Assembly (NCBI GenBank): GCA_008729055.1
Contig: SDUX01000004.1
Location: 3,846,172 to 3,910,171, forward strand
Origin: Pyropia haitanensis
Taxonomy: Eukaryota; Rhodophyta; Bangiophyceae; Bangiales; Bangiaceae
Reading direction: 5' to 3'
Length of the DNA: 64,000 nucleotides
Numbering within the stretch: the stretch's first letter is position 1; each line of letters starts with the position of its first letter. This document shows, in pieces, positions 10,956-21,517 of this stretch. The notes under the pieces were generated by a model that searched no databases, was not told the DNA's origin, and saw only the letters and a program-made list of their open reading frames with translations. The translations under genes were made by a program, and so were the position numbers.

Positions 10956-13900
10956 CTAGTTGATCCGCAGCGCCGGCGTGGACGACTGCCGCGGACCACG
11001 GGCGCTCGAAAAGATGGCCGCCAGCTTGTCCTGCGTCGACATCTCGGTGAAGTTGGTGTCGGCCTGAGGTGGGGGCGGCGGCTGCGCGGCGGCCGTGGGC
11101 GCGGGGCCAAAGCCGGGGGGTGCCGCGGTGGCGCCCGCGTCGCCACCAAGCCCGCCACGCGGGGGCCCAGCACCGCCGGCCATCCCACCCCCGTCGCTGC
11201 CGGGCGGCAGGTACATGCCCGACGACGACGGATAGCCCATCCCTGGCGGCGGGCCGCCGGCCGGCAGCGGCCCCGCCCCGGCTCCGGCAAATGCAAAGCG
11301 GGACGACCGAGCGGGGGAGGAGCTCGCCGACGGCCGCCGCGGCTGCGTCAGTGGTCCGTGCGGCGGCGTGGCAGCGGACATGCCCGGGGGGGGGCCTCCC
11401 GGGTGGCCCGCCGAGTTCCCATACGGCGACGCGTAGGCCGCGGCGGGGTAAACCTGAGACGGGTAGGGTGCCGACGAGTAGGGGGCGCCGGGGTGGCCTT
11501 GCCCAAGCACCCCGCCGATGCCATAGGGAGGGCTCGCGTACGATGACGACGGCGGCGACGACTGCACAGGGTTCATACCCGGCGGGCGTGGGATGCCCGG
11601 TGGGTAGTCCAGCCCCGCCGCCGGCGGCGCGGGTGGCTCCAGCTCCAGAGACGAAAACATCTGGGCGAAGGGCTCCCCCACGAGTGGGACGCCTCCAGAC
11701 GAGACGCCCCCATTCGGGACGCCCCCATTCGGAGGGAGCCCACCCATGCTGCCTCCACCGCCACCCAGGCCACCCAGGCCATCACCGCCGTCCGCACGGC
11801 CGCTAGCGCTGACGGGGATGACCGCCGAGGTGGCCGACAGAGGTCCCGGACTCGTGCGGCCGCCACGGGCAAACCCAAAGCGCGAGCGCGAACGTGCCGA
11901 GGAGGAGGTTCGCGTGCCACTCATCGCAAAGGACCCCTCCGAGGGCGGTGGCAGCGGGGGTAGCGACGAAGCAAACGCGTTGGCAGCAGGCATAGGTTGC
12001 GCGTAGGCCCCTCGTCCGCCATCGAACTGACCAAACGGAGCTTCCGCAGACAGGGGGTTCGCAACACCCACTCTGCTGATGCCGGGGGGGCCCGCATTCG
12101 GCTGGCTGCCTGGAGATGCACCGTGGCCGCTCCGCGGATCCCGGAGAGTCCGCGGCGGTGACGGCAGCGGCGCCGGCGCACCGCTCCCAAAGCTGCTAGG
12201 AAAAGCCGCAGCAAAGCCCGCAGGGGGCGGCCCTGCCGAACTAGACGGGACAGACCCTGATCCCGCTCCGCGACCAACGTTGGGGCCCCCGCCCAGCTGC
12301 GCAAGCAGCACCGACAAGTCCGGAGTCGAAGCAAAGGATGGCCCAGACGACGTTGCGTCTGCAAACAACACGCCGCTCAGCAGCGGAGACGACGCCGGCT
12401 CAGACTGCGACACCGTATCAGCCGACGGCATTGGGGCGTCTGAAGACCGCGCCGGTGCTGGGGCAAAGGTCGGACTGCTGCTCGAGCTGGCAGTCACGTG
12501 TACGTTGGATGCACCGGCGGGGCGCGCTAGGCCATCACCAACAGCCCGGGATGGTTCCTGAGACATTGACCATGATGAAGAGTTTGGTGCGGAAAGCACG
12601 CTCGGGCTCGTTCGCGGCGCAGCGAACGTCGGTCGTGGGCTCTCTGCCTTTGCGGTAGCCATCGGGGAAGACTGAAACGCACTCGGCGGAGACGCCGCCG
12701 CAGAACCAGAGCCAGGAGCAGCAAACCCAGGAGCTCCTACCACAGAGGGCGGCGGCAGCCGAGGCCGCGCCGACAGAGCAGGGGCAACAAACCCAGGCGG
12801 CGCCGACATCGTTGGTGCCGTCGATGTCGGGGCCGCAGGTGTGGCAGCCGCGGTAGACGATGTGTTCTTGTCCATATTCTCTCTACTACCGCTGTTGCTG
12901 CTGCTGCTGCTGCTGCTGAGGCTTCGGCCGGTTAGCGGTTTGGCGCTCGCGGCAGATGCCGCACGTGCCTGGCTGAGCGACGGGAAGTTGCCAAAGCCAG
13001 GGGGCGGGGGCGCCGCGGCTGCGCTGACCGGCGGCTTGCTCGACGCTGGCGCAGCGGCAACCTCTTCAAAGCCAGGTGGAGGTGGAAGCGTCACACGGGC
13101 AGGTGGAGGTGGTAGAGTTACTCGAGCCGGCGGCGGCGGTGCCGCAGCTACCTTTGGTGACGCCCGCGACCGCCGCGTAGATGTCGTCAGTGGTGGGAGG
13201 CTCACCGACACGCTTGGCGCAGACGACGTAGCGGTCAAGTTCAGCGGTGTGGCCGCCGCAGCCCCAGAGCTCGAAAGCAGCCCGGACGAAACGGCGTCCG
13301 CCGGCGAGGGCGTCCGAGACCGCAGCTGCGCGGGTGTGGATGGGTCTGTCACGTCTGCCGCAGCTCCCCAGCCGCCTCCTGTCGCACGGGGTGGCGGCAA
13401 CTTGAGCAGCCAGCTCTCGTGGGATGAGGGAGTCGTCGGGGACGGGGCCGCAGAGCTGGCCACACCCGCAAAGGACGTCGGCGCTGTGGGTGAAGAGGAG
13501 GTAGGCGGCCGGGACGCAGTTAGTGGAGGCGATGCCGCCGGTAGCGCCGACGACGAAGCAGGCGGGGGCACCCGTCGGGGCGCCAGAGTCGTTGGAAGTC
13601 GGATAGACGACGCAGCCGTCGGCGTCGGCAGCGTGGGCGTGAATGTAAACAGGTGTGCAGGGGGGGGTGGGCCAAGCTGTCGACTCAGGACCTCCTCTCG
13701 GGTAAGCACATCCTCTGGGTACGGGGCGAGCTCGTGTAGATACGGACAGTCATCATTGCCACACAGGTGCTTGCCGGACCCTGCAAACACACAGCCACGA
13801 TAGAGAGACATGCACACGCCAAGCAGCGCCAACACGACAGCACACGATTGGGTTAGATGCGACTCCAAACAAACCACGTACACAAGCAACCAACGTGTGG

Positions 13901-15121
13901 GATAAGCAGAAGACGCCCCGCAGGCAATCGCAAAAACACGGGCCGAGGGAACACAAGGGGGAAAAACAGGAGAGCACCAACGTACCGTGTCGAATGAACG
14001 CGTCACAATACTTGGTCGTAGCAATGGCACATCGCAGCTCCCGGCCGTCAAACACCTCCCCGTTCATCACCCGTGCGGCCGTTGACGCATCCGTGTCCCG
14101 CGCAAACAGGATGTAGGCCGCGATGGACGGCCCGCCTGGCGCGTCAGCATTGTACGGATGGCCGCGATTGACCAGCACGCGGTTGATGCGGCCAAAGCGG
14201 CCGAACATCTGGGTGCGTTTCAGCGCTTCCTCCCGCGCCAAACTCAAGCTCAGGCCAATCACGTACACCAGGTTCCGTTGCACCACCCGCACGTGCTTGA
14301 ACGTCGTCTTTGCTTTGGCCTGCGACGCGGCCGCCGCGGCAGCCCGCTCCCGCTCAGCGGCCGCGGCACGATCCCGCTTCTCCCGAGCCTTCTTGGCCTC
14401 AGCCCGCTCGCGTAGCTCCCGCGCCGCCGCCTCGGGGTCCACCTTGTCAATAACGACAAAGTTCTCCTCTGAGTAGGGCGTCCGGCAAGCGGGACACTTG
14501 CCGTTCAGTTGCTGCCGGATGTGGTGCAGGCATAGCAGACACACCTGTGGTAAGGGAAGCGAACGTGAGCAAGAAAACACAAGCAACAATCGCAAAGCAG
14601 ACATCGTGATAAACTCGAGAAACACACACAAGTGTCAGTCAGGCCGGAACCCCACTTGGACAACCCGGTCATCGCGTGTCAGCAAGTCTACCCCAGCCAG
14701 AGGGCGAGCCCACAAGCTCTGAAACAGCCCCCATCGGGGCCGCCGCGATGGCATCGAACCGTGCCACCCGCACAAGGACCACAAAAAACACAAGCTCCGC
14801 GGCGACACAACGAAGAGGGCCAAGAAGACAGCCTTCCCCAGGGGAAACGACCTACTCCGTGAAGCAATCGTTGCGCCCCTCCCCAGTCCACAATGGCGCG
14901 ACACCATCGTCACCGAGCCCCCCTGCGCACCCACCAGACGCACGCACCCCACACAGATAAAGAACGTGCATAACACATACCGGGTAGCCACACTGGCAGG
15001 CGCGCACAGACAGGTCCGTCGCGTCCAAATCCTCTAGGCAAAGAGGGCACTGGGGCACCTCATCCTCTGCCGGCACCGTCGTGGCGGCCGCGGCCGCATC
15101 CACCGAGGTCGTTGGCGGCAT
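10956..15121 (-). CDS. CNOT4: CNOT4-type E3 ubiquitin ligase of the CCR4-NOT complex, three exons
   Basis: Exons are 14981-15121, 13986-14544 and 10956-13780 (minus strand), joining to 1174 aa. Both introns (434-435 and 205 nt) are GT-AG. Domains: a C4C4 RING at residues 25-67 (CPLC, CQC, CLLC, CPAC); an Ala/Glu/Arg-rich helix to about 125; an RRM at about 138-221 (NLVYVIGL ... FGRFGRI ... AAYILFA); and a CCCH finger with ligands C227, C240, C245 and H249. This is the exact NOT4 order. The remaining ~920 residues are Pro/Ser/Gly-rich and apparently disordered, ending in DKLAAIFSSAR. Usual members are about 575-640 aa, so the tail is exceptionally long. An in-frame GTG at 15223 is not used. 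CNOT4 ubiquitinates ribosomal and other targets in co-translational quality control. Divergent from ArgRS. Confidence 0.95.
13781..13985 (-). other. CNOT4 intron 2
   Basis: The donor GTACGT starts at 13985 and the acceptor TTTGCAG ends at 13781, in phase 1. Removing it joins a Cys from exon 2 with the CGNDDCPYLH of exon 3 to complete the CCCH finger, which strongly supports the intron. Confidence 0.9.
14545..14980 (-). other. CNOT4 intron 1
   Basis: The donor GTATGT at 14980 follows the codons for CGYP, and the acceptor CCACAG ends at 14545 before codons for VCLLC. It interrupts the RING between its metal-ligand pairs, in phase 0. Base composition is visibly less GC-rich than the flanking exons. 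Confidence 0.92.
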
Positions 15122-16562
15122 GGTGCCGGTGACGGGGGAGACGCGCGGGAGCGAAATGGTGCCGCGTGCGGCGCCCCGAGGCGGCTGTCGGCCGGCTGGA
15201 CCTTCCGCGCGATGCAGCAGCACGGTTCCAACGGGGCGGGAGAAGCTTCCGATTGCGCGTCCGGCGCGCGGGCGACGGTGACGGTCGTGCGTCGAGTGAC
15301 GTCTGATGAACCGCTAAAGGGAAATGGTGAACGGCCTTGGCACTCGGACGGGCCCGGACGGACCGTGGGCCACAGCGCGGGGCGATAATGGTAGACCCCG
15401 CCGCGACTCCCACCTCGACCGCACGACGCCCCGCAACCGCAGCGCCTCGAGCAGCTCCCAAAACAAACAAGGCAGCAAACGCTGCGCACAACTACAGGTA
15501 CAAGAGCGCCGCCGGTGGGAGGGACGCAACGCCAAACAAAAGGAGTGGGCAGGGCGGGGGCGGGCGATAGGGGGAGGGGGGAGGGGAAAAAAAAAAAAAA
15601 AAAAAGGTCGGGGGCGGGGTAGCCCGAGACGCGCACCAACGGCCGGCGGTAGGAGCTGGCAGGCGGGCACACGAGTGACAGCGTCCCAGCGGTGGACGGC
15701 GGGGGCGCGGCGCACAATCGGTCTAGCAGTCACGCGGGCGGCAGCGGGCGTTGACGCGGGGGGCGGCGACGGGGGGGGCAGGCGGGGGGCGGCGAGGCGA
15801 CGGGCGGCGAGAGCGTCACGGTCGGCGGGCAACGGCGTCGCGGGGGCGGCGGCGGCGGCGGCAGGCACACCAGCGCGGCGGCCCGGACGTCCGCGGCTCG
15901 CTGCCAGGGCGCGGTCCAGCGTGGGCGCGGTCGGTGCGGCCCGCGACCCCCTCTCCCCCCGCCACCGCCCCGCCACTCGCGCGGCCGCGAGCCACTGGCC
16001 ACACAGCGCGGCGGCGTTGGGGCCCCAGGCCCAGCTGCCGCCCGTGTCCCCGCGCTGCTGGCGAAATCGACGGCGTCGGGAGGGGCTGTGCCGACAGCGC
16101 CACGTGGCTGTGCCCCCAGTTCAAAATGGCGTGGTCGGTGCATCTGGCACAGCTGCTGTAAGGAATCGCGTCGTGCACGGTTTGAGAGCCTGCGCGGGGA
16201 CACGTGTTGAGAGGCTGGAACGACTGACGGTGGCCCAAACAAAAAAAAAAAGACAAGTGCGGCCTGGTCCCGATCGGGCCCTCTCTTGCAAGAACAGCTG
16301 GGCATCCGAACTTGGAACGCCCTATCCGGCACACTTGAAAGAACTTATGCTAATTCACCACCATTGCATTCGACAACTATTGCCATTGGATCCGACGTCA
16401 CCTTACTCTGCTCCGTCGAGCCGGCTCCGCGCGTGGCCGCCCCTGCGTCGAGATGCGCACGCCGTCGACCAGCGCAGCGACGACACTGCCAGGCACCACC
16501 GCTGGCCACGTCCGCCCATGAGTGCCCCTCACCCCCCTCTGTCCGCTTGCGTTGACGGTCGT
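15122..16562. other. Divergent intergenic region between CNOT4 and ArgRS
   Basis: 1.4 kb containing a run of about 19 A near 15587-15605 next to a G-rich stretch, and a moderate-GC section at 16170-16400. Both promoters must lie here. Two upstream ATGs lie close to the ArgRS start: an in-frame one at 16518 in weak context, and one at 16452. No gene or RNA gene is recognised. Confidence 0.5.
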
Positions 16563-18716
16563 ATGCGGCCCCGTGGTGCGTTGGCGGTGGTGGCCTCTTT
16601 TGTGAGCCCGTCGTGCGCCCGGTGGGCGTCGCCACCGGCAGCGGCTGCGGCGGTGCGGCGGAGCCGCGGCACCTCGGCGGCGGCGGCGGCGGCCGCGGCG
16701 GCGGCCAGGCGGGCGTCTGGATCCGCGCACCCGCCCGTGGCAGCGGGGAGCCTCTTCGGCGGCGGCAGCGGTTTTTGCCACCCCCTCTCGCTGGGCGCCC
16801 TCCGCTCCGCCGACGCCTGGTGTGGTGGGCGCCCGGCGGCCCGGCGTGCGGCGCCCGCCCGCCGCCTGCCTGGCGTTGCGTCGGTGCGGGCGGTGGCGAG
16901 CGTCCCCCCCCCCTCCGTCAGCATGGCCGAGACGGCTCAGGACGTGCTGCGGTCGCGGGTCGTCGCCGCCCTCACCGCCGCGTACGGGCCCGACGCGGCG
17001 GCCAACCCGATGCTGACGCCCGCGACCAAGGCGGGCTTTGGCGACTATCAGTGCAACGCGGCGCTGTCGCTGGCGAAAAAGGCGGGCAAGCGCCCGCGGG
17101 ACGTGGCCGCCGCCATCATTGACGCCCTCGACGTGTCGGACTTTTGCGAGGCGCCGACCGTCGCTGGGCCGGGGTTCATCAACCTGACCCTGACGCCCGC
17201 GTACGTGAGCGGCCGCCTCAACGCGATGCTCGCCGACCTCTCCCGGCTCGGGGTGACCAAGCGGACGGGCACCGCGGCGAAGAAGGTGGTGGTGGACTTT
17301 TCGTCGCCCAACATTGCCAAGGAGATGCACGTCGGCCACCTGCGCTCGACGATCATTGGCGACAGCCTGTGCCGGCTGCTCGAGTTCCTCGGCCACGACG
17401 TGGTGCGGCTGAACCACGTGGGCGACTGGGGCACCCAGTTTGGCATGCTGATCCAGCTGCTGCGGGAGGAGGTGCCGGACTTTGTCGACGGCACGGGCGA
17501 GCTGGGCGACGTGGACCTGGGCGACCTGGTCGTGTTTTACAAGCGTGCCAAGGCGCGGTTTGACGTGGACCCCGCGTTCAAGGAGGCTGCGCAGCGGGAG
17601 GTGGTGGCCCTGCAAGGCGGCGACGAGGCGTCGCGCCGGGCGTGGCAGGCCATCTGCGGGCAGAGCCGCATCGAGTTTCAAAAGCTCTACGACACCCTGC
17701 GGGTGGAGGTGACGGAGCGCGGGGAGAGCTTTTACAACCCCTACCTCGCCGATGTAGTGGCCGACCTGGAGCGCCAGGGGCTGGCGGTGGAGGATCAGGG
17801 CGCCACCGTGGTCTTCCTCGAGGGCGCCCACTTTACCAACCGCGAGGGGGAGCGCCAGCCGGTAATCGTGCGCAAGAGCGACGGGGGCTTCAACTACGCG
17901 ACAACGGACCTGGCGGCGATGCGCTACCGGGTACGGGAGGACGGGGCGCAGCGCATCCTGTACGTGACGGACATTGGCCAGTCGCTGCACTTCCAGCAGG
18001 TCTTCCAGGTGGCCCGCCGGGCGGGGATTGTTCCCGAGGAGGTGTCGTTGGAGCATGTGCCGTTTGGGCTGGTCCAGGGCGAGGACGGCAAAAAGTTCAA
18101 GACCCGCTCGGGCGACGTTGTCAAGCTCAAGGACCTCCTCGATGAGGCGGTGGTGCGGAGCCGCATGGAGCTCGAGGCCCGCCTCGCCGCGGACAACCGC
18201 ACCGAGTCGCCCGAGTACATCCAGGACGTGGTGTCCAAGGTGGGCATCGCGGCGGTCAAGTACGCGGACCTCAAGACGTCGCGCACGTCCAACTACCGCT
18301 TCTCGTTTGACAAGATGGTCAAGCTGGACGGCGACACCGCCCCGTACATGATGTACGCGTTTGTGCGCACGCAGGGCATCTATCGCGAGGCGGGCGGCGG
18401 CCGTGCACTGGAGGACATGGAGGGCAAGGACGTGGCGTTTGCTTACCCCGTCGCGGCGGAGCTGGCGCTCGCCAAGACGCTCCTCCGGCTGCCCGAGGTG
18501 CTCGCCGAGCTGGAACGCGACCTGTGCCCGCACGTGCTGTGCGAGTACATGAAGGGGGTGTCGACGCTCTTCAACCGCTTCTACGAGCAGTGCCCCGTGC
18601 GGAGTGCGGAGAGCGAGGAGCTCAAGGAGTCGCGCCTTGCGCTGTGCGCCATCACCGCCAGCGTCATCCGGCGGTGCCTGGACCTCCTCGGCATCCAGAC
18701 GCTGGACAAGATCTAG
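16563..18716 (+). CDS. RARS: Arginyl-tRNA synthetase, probably dual-localised
   Basis: A class I aminoacyl-tRNA synthetase charging tRNA-Arg, in one uninterrupted frame (717 aa from the ATG at 16563). Residues 1-120 are an Ala/Arg/Ser-rich organelle presequence (MRPRGALAVVASF). The conserved enzyme starts at a second ATG, 16923 (MAETAQDVL), giving 597 aa, the normal length for ArgRS. Visible motifs are the N-terminal Add-1 domain (GFGDYQCNAAL), HVGH (the HIGH box, 17328-17339), NHVGDWGTQFGML, and GKKFKTRSG at about 18087 as the KMSKS equivalent. The C-terminal DALR anticodon-binding helix bundle ends LDLLGIQTLDKI. The upstream ATG contexts are weak (C at -3) and that of 16923 is strong (A at -3, G at +4), pointing to a long organellar and a short cytosolic form. 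Convergent with the coiled-coil gene. Confidence 0.96.
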   Translation: MRPRGALAVVASFVSPSCARWASPPAAAAAVRRSRGTSAAAAAAAAAARRASGSAHPPVAAGSLFGGGSGFCHPLSLGALRSADAWCGGRPAARRAAPARRLPGVASVRAVASVPPPSVSMAETAQDVLRSRVVAALTAAYGPDAAANPMLTPATKAGFGDYQCNAALSLAKKAGKRPRDVAAAIIDALDVSDFCEAPTVAGPGFINLTLTPAYVSGRLNAMLADLSRLGVTKRTGTAAKKVVVDFSSPNIAKEMHVGHLRSTIIGDSLCRLLEFLGHDVVRLNHVGDWGTQFGMLIQLLREEVPDFVDGTGELGDVDLGDLVVFYKRAKARFDVDPAFKEAAQREVVALQGGDEASRRAWQAICGQSRIEFQKLYDTLRVEVTERGESFYNPYLADVVADLERQGLAVEDQGATVVFLEGAHFTNREGERQPVIVRKSDGGFNYATTDLAAMRYRVREDGAQRILYVTDIGQSLHFQQVFQVARRAGIVPEEVSLEHVPFGLVQGEDGKKFKTRSGDVVKLKDLLDEAVVRSRMELEARLAADNRTESPEYIQDVVSKVGIAAVKYADLKTSRTSNYRFSFDKMVKLDGDTAPYMMYAFVRTQGIYREAGGGRALEDMEGKDVAFAYPVAAELALAKTLLRLPEVLAELERDLCPHVLCEYMKGVSTLFNRFYEQCPVRSAESEELKESRLALCAITASVIRRCLDLLGIQTLDKI

Positions 18717-19449
18717 GGCATGCCGCCGTCGCACGGCAGCTGGGGGAGGGGGGGGGGGGACGCGCGCGCCGGGTCGTGCTCGGCTCTTTCTGTTTTCGTT
18801 GGTGGTGGTGGGGGGTAGGGAGGATGGCGAGGAGGGGAGGGTCGGTGGTCGACGAGACGGCGGGCTCGAGGGGCGATACGGAACGAGCGTATCCGTTTTT
18901 TTGCGCCCGCAACGAACGCTCGCCCCCCGTCCCGGATGGCGGGTGCAGCACACTCCCGCGCTTGCTGTGTGGGCGCCCGCCGCAACGTTTTCCGGTGCCC
19001 GCGACGGCGGTCGCAGCAGCAGCGGCGGTGCGGCGGCGGCAACGACGGCAGCAAAAAAAAAAAAAAAAAAAATAGAGCGGGACAGAAAAAAAAAAGAAAC
19101 AGCATCGCAACCCCGGCGGGGTCGGTCGCGAGAGGTGGGGTCCCCCGCCGCCGTCATCGCTGCCGCCATCGGCAACCTGGGTGTCAATGGCCGCCGCCAG
19201 CCGGCCGGCCGGCGGCGGGGGCGGGGGCGAGAGGCGCCCTTCGAGCCAGACCGGTGGCGACGGGACCCCGTGGGCGCGGAGGCGCACCATCCCCCCTACC
19301 CCTCCCGATCGGCAAGAGCCAGCCGGCCGACCCCCTTCACCCCTCCCTCCCCGTTCTCCACTTCCCCACCTCCGACCCGCCGTCCCCCCCCCCCCCCGAT
19401 CAACCCTTACCCCTCCGACTCTCCCTCCCCCTCCCTTGCGAGCCGAAGG
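18717..19449. other. Convergent intergenic region with A runs
   Basis: 733 bp between ArgRS and the coiled-coil gene. It holds G-rich sequence just after the ArgRS stop, a run of about 19 A near 19052-19071 and a second of 11 near 19086, then a C-rich stretch (19370-19400). Nothing coding is seen. Confidence 0.55.
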
Positions 19450-21517
19450 TTACAACGCCAGCGCCTCGTCCTTGGTGGTCTGGTAAAACCGCACAAACTG
19501 CGCCCACGTCACCGCGGGCGCGTCGGCGGCCCCCTTCCCCCCCCCGCCCTCGCCCACCACCGCCCGCCACACGCCCGCAACGACCGCGTCCGAGAGCGGG
19601 GGACAAGCGGCGGCACCGCCGCTGCCGCCGCCGCCGCCCACCCCCTTCCCATCCCCCCCACCCCCACCGCCAGCCCCGTCCGCGACGAGCCCCACACTCC
19701 GCCGGCGGCCGCCCACCTCGGTCAGCGCGGTGCGCGGCCGCGGCGCCCTGCTGGATCCCTCGGGGGAGCCGCCGCCTGTTCGCCCCGCGCCGCCGCCGCC
19801 GCCGCCGCCGCCCTCCCCTTCTGTCGGTTTTTTTTGGGCGTCCTTCCCCGCCCCTAGGGAGCGGAGAGCCACCCCAAACTCCGCCGCCGACAGCTCCGCC
19901 CCCGCAGGGCGCAGCAGGTCCCGCCACGCGCCGCGCACGTTGCGGTAGCGGCCCGTGTTGTGGATCTCGGCAACGAGCGCCCGCCGCGCCGCGGCGATCG
20001 CGTCTGCGTCGGCGGCCGCGGCGGCGCCGCCGGGGGTGGCGCCACCTGCCGATGTAGCGGCGGAGGCACCGCTGGACGAGGCGGCAGACGCGGCCGGGGG
20101 TGGCGCACCCTTGCCCCCCACAGACACGAGTGCGACCCCCCCAGCGTTCCCCCTTCGGCCGGTGGCGCGGCGGCGGACGCGGCGGCCGAGGCGGCGGCGG
20201 CGGCTTCCAGCTCCGCCACCCGCGCGGCGAGCGTCACCCGCCGCGCGTCCACCTCTGCCGCCGCCACGTTGGCAGACGCGAGCGCGGCGGCAAGCGCGGC
20301 CGCCCGCGCCTCGGCGTCGGCGGCGCGGCGCTCGGCGGCGGCAACGACCGCGGCGGCGCGCTCGACCTCAGAGACGTGCACCGTGGCGCGGGCGGCAGAG
20401 CGGATGCGCGCCTGGGACAGCTCGGCTTCGAGCCGCCGCAGCCGCCGGCGGGTGGACGACGGGTGCCGCCGGTGGTGGGGGCGGGGTGGGGAGGGGAGAG
20501 CACCGCCGCTGCCGCCGCCGGCCGGGGCGGCGGTGGCAGACCCCGCGCCGTCACCATTGTCGCCGCTCCCGTCGCCACTGCCGTGCGGCCCGCCCGGCTC
20601 GGTGGCCGACGAGCGGTCGCTGTCCGTGTCACTTGCGGTGGTGGACACGTCGCTGCTGCTGCTTGTGCAGCCCGCCATGAGGGTCCCGCTGCTGACTGCA
20701 CTGTCGCTCGTGCTGCTGCTGCTGCTGCCGTCGGCGACACCACCTTCGCCGACGCCGCTGTCCCCGCCAGCCCCATCGCCACTACCAGCAGGACGGCCAC
20801 GGCCACGGCGGCCGTCGAGGGCGCGGCGGCGGGCGGCGGCGGCGGCGGCGGCCCACGCGGCGCTGCCCGCGGTCGAGGAGCCTGACGGGGAGCTGGGCGC
20901 CGATCCGCCCGGCCCGCGGACGCCGCCCCGGCCGCCCCGACCCGACGACAGCGCCGACGCGAGCGCCACGACGTCCTCCCCGGCCGCCGCCGCCTCGACC
21001 ACCGACCCTGACGACGATGCCGGGGAGGCGGCGCCACCGTCGGCGACGGCCATGGCGGCGTCGGGCTCACTCTCACCGCGGCCGCCGCCGCCGCCGCGGG
21101 CGGTGGAGACGACCGCGATAAAGCCGGGCACCTCGTCGCCGCCGGCCGCCACCGCCGCGCCGCGGCCACCGCCACCGCCACCGCTGACGCCCGACAGGGA
21201 TGAGCCGCTACTCGGCGCGTCGCGCGGGGCCACCCCCCCCCCCCGCGCGGCCCCCCCCCGGCAAACGGCGGGCACGTGATGGTCACCAGCCCCGTGCCGT
21301 CGGCGTCGCTGCTCCCGCCATCGTCGGGGTGGAGGTGGGTGGTGACGGCCATCCCATCGGGCAGCTCCGTCGTCGCGTCGGGCGGGGGGGGGGGACGGGG
21401 GGGAGGCGCGGCGCTCCGTTCAAATGCCGCGGGGGACAGGCCAAAGGCGCTTCGCCGGCGGCCCGCCGACGGCGGTGCGGGAGAGGGAGGCATGGGCACG
21501 TGTTGGGTGGGGGACAT
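19450..21517 (-). CDS. Coiled-coil protein of unknown function (frame broken at homopolymers)
   Basis: The start at 21517 gives MSPTQHVPMPPSPAPPS. The N-terminal part is Ser/Gly/Asp-rich and low complexity with Ser clusters near 20650-20720. A heptad-like helix follows (about 20480-20160) with Arg/Ala/Glu periodicity, beginning RRLRRLEAELSQARIRS. The C-terminal part is compact: EIHNTGRYRNVRGAWRDLL, then a loop, then PAVTWAQFVRFYQTT and the stop TAA at 19450-19452. The two C-terminal helices with an acidic/glycine loop between them recall a degenerate EF-hand pair, but no canonical DxDxDG loop is present. Reading through needs frame changes at C runs (plus strand) 21232-21259 and 20136-20142. 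Total about 689 aa. I do not recognise the family. A coiled-coil scaffold is possible. Confidence 0.6.

Noticed and set aside
15587..15605. Poly-A run near CNOT4 and ArgRS as a retroposon tail
   Set aside because: No upstream gene copy or target-site duplication is visible. Similar A and T runs occur in other gaps (19052, 2204), so simple sequence is the likelier reading.
16398..19187. A 929-residue minus-strand frame opposite ArgRS
   Set aside because: Antisense shadow of ArgRS with His/Arg/Leu bias and no domain.
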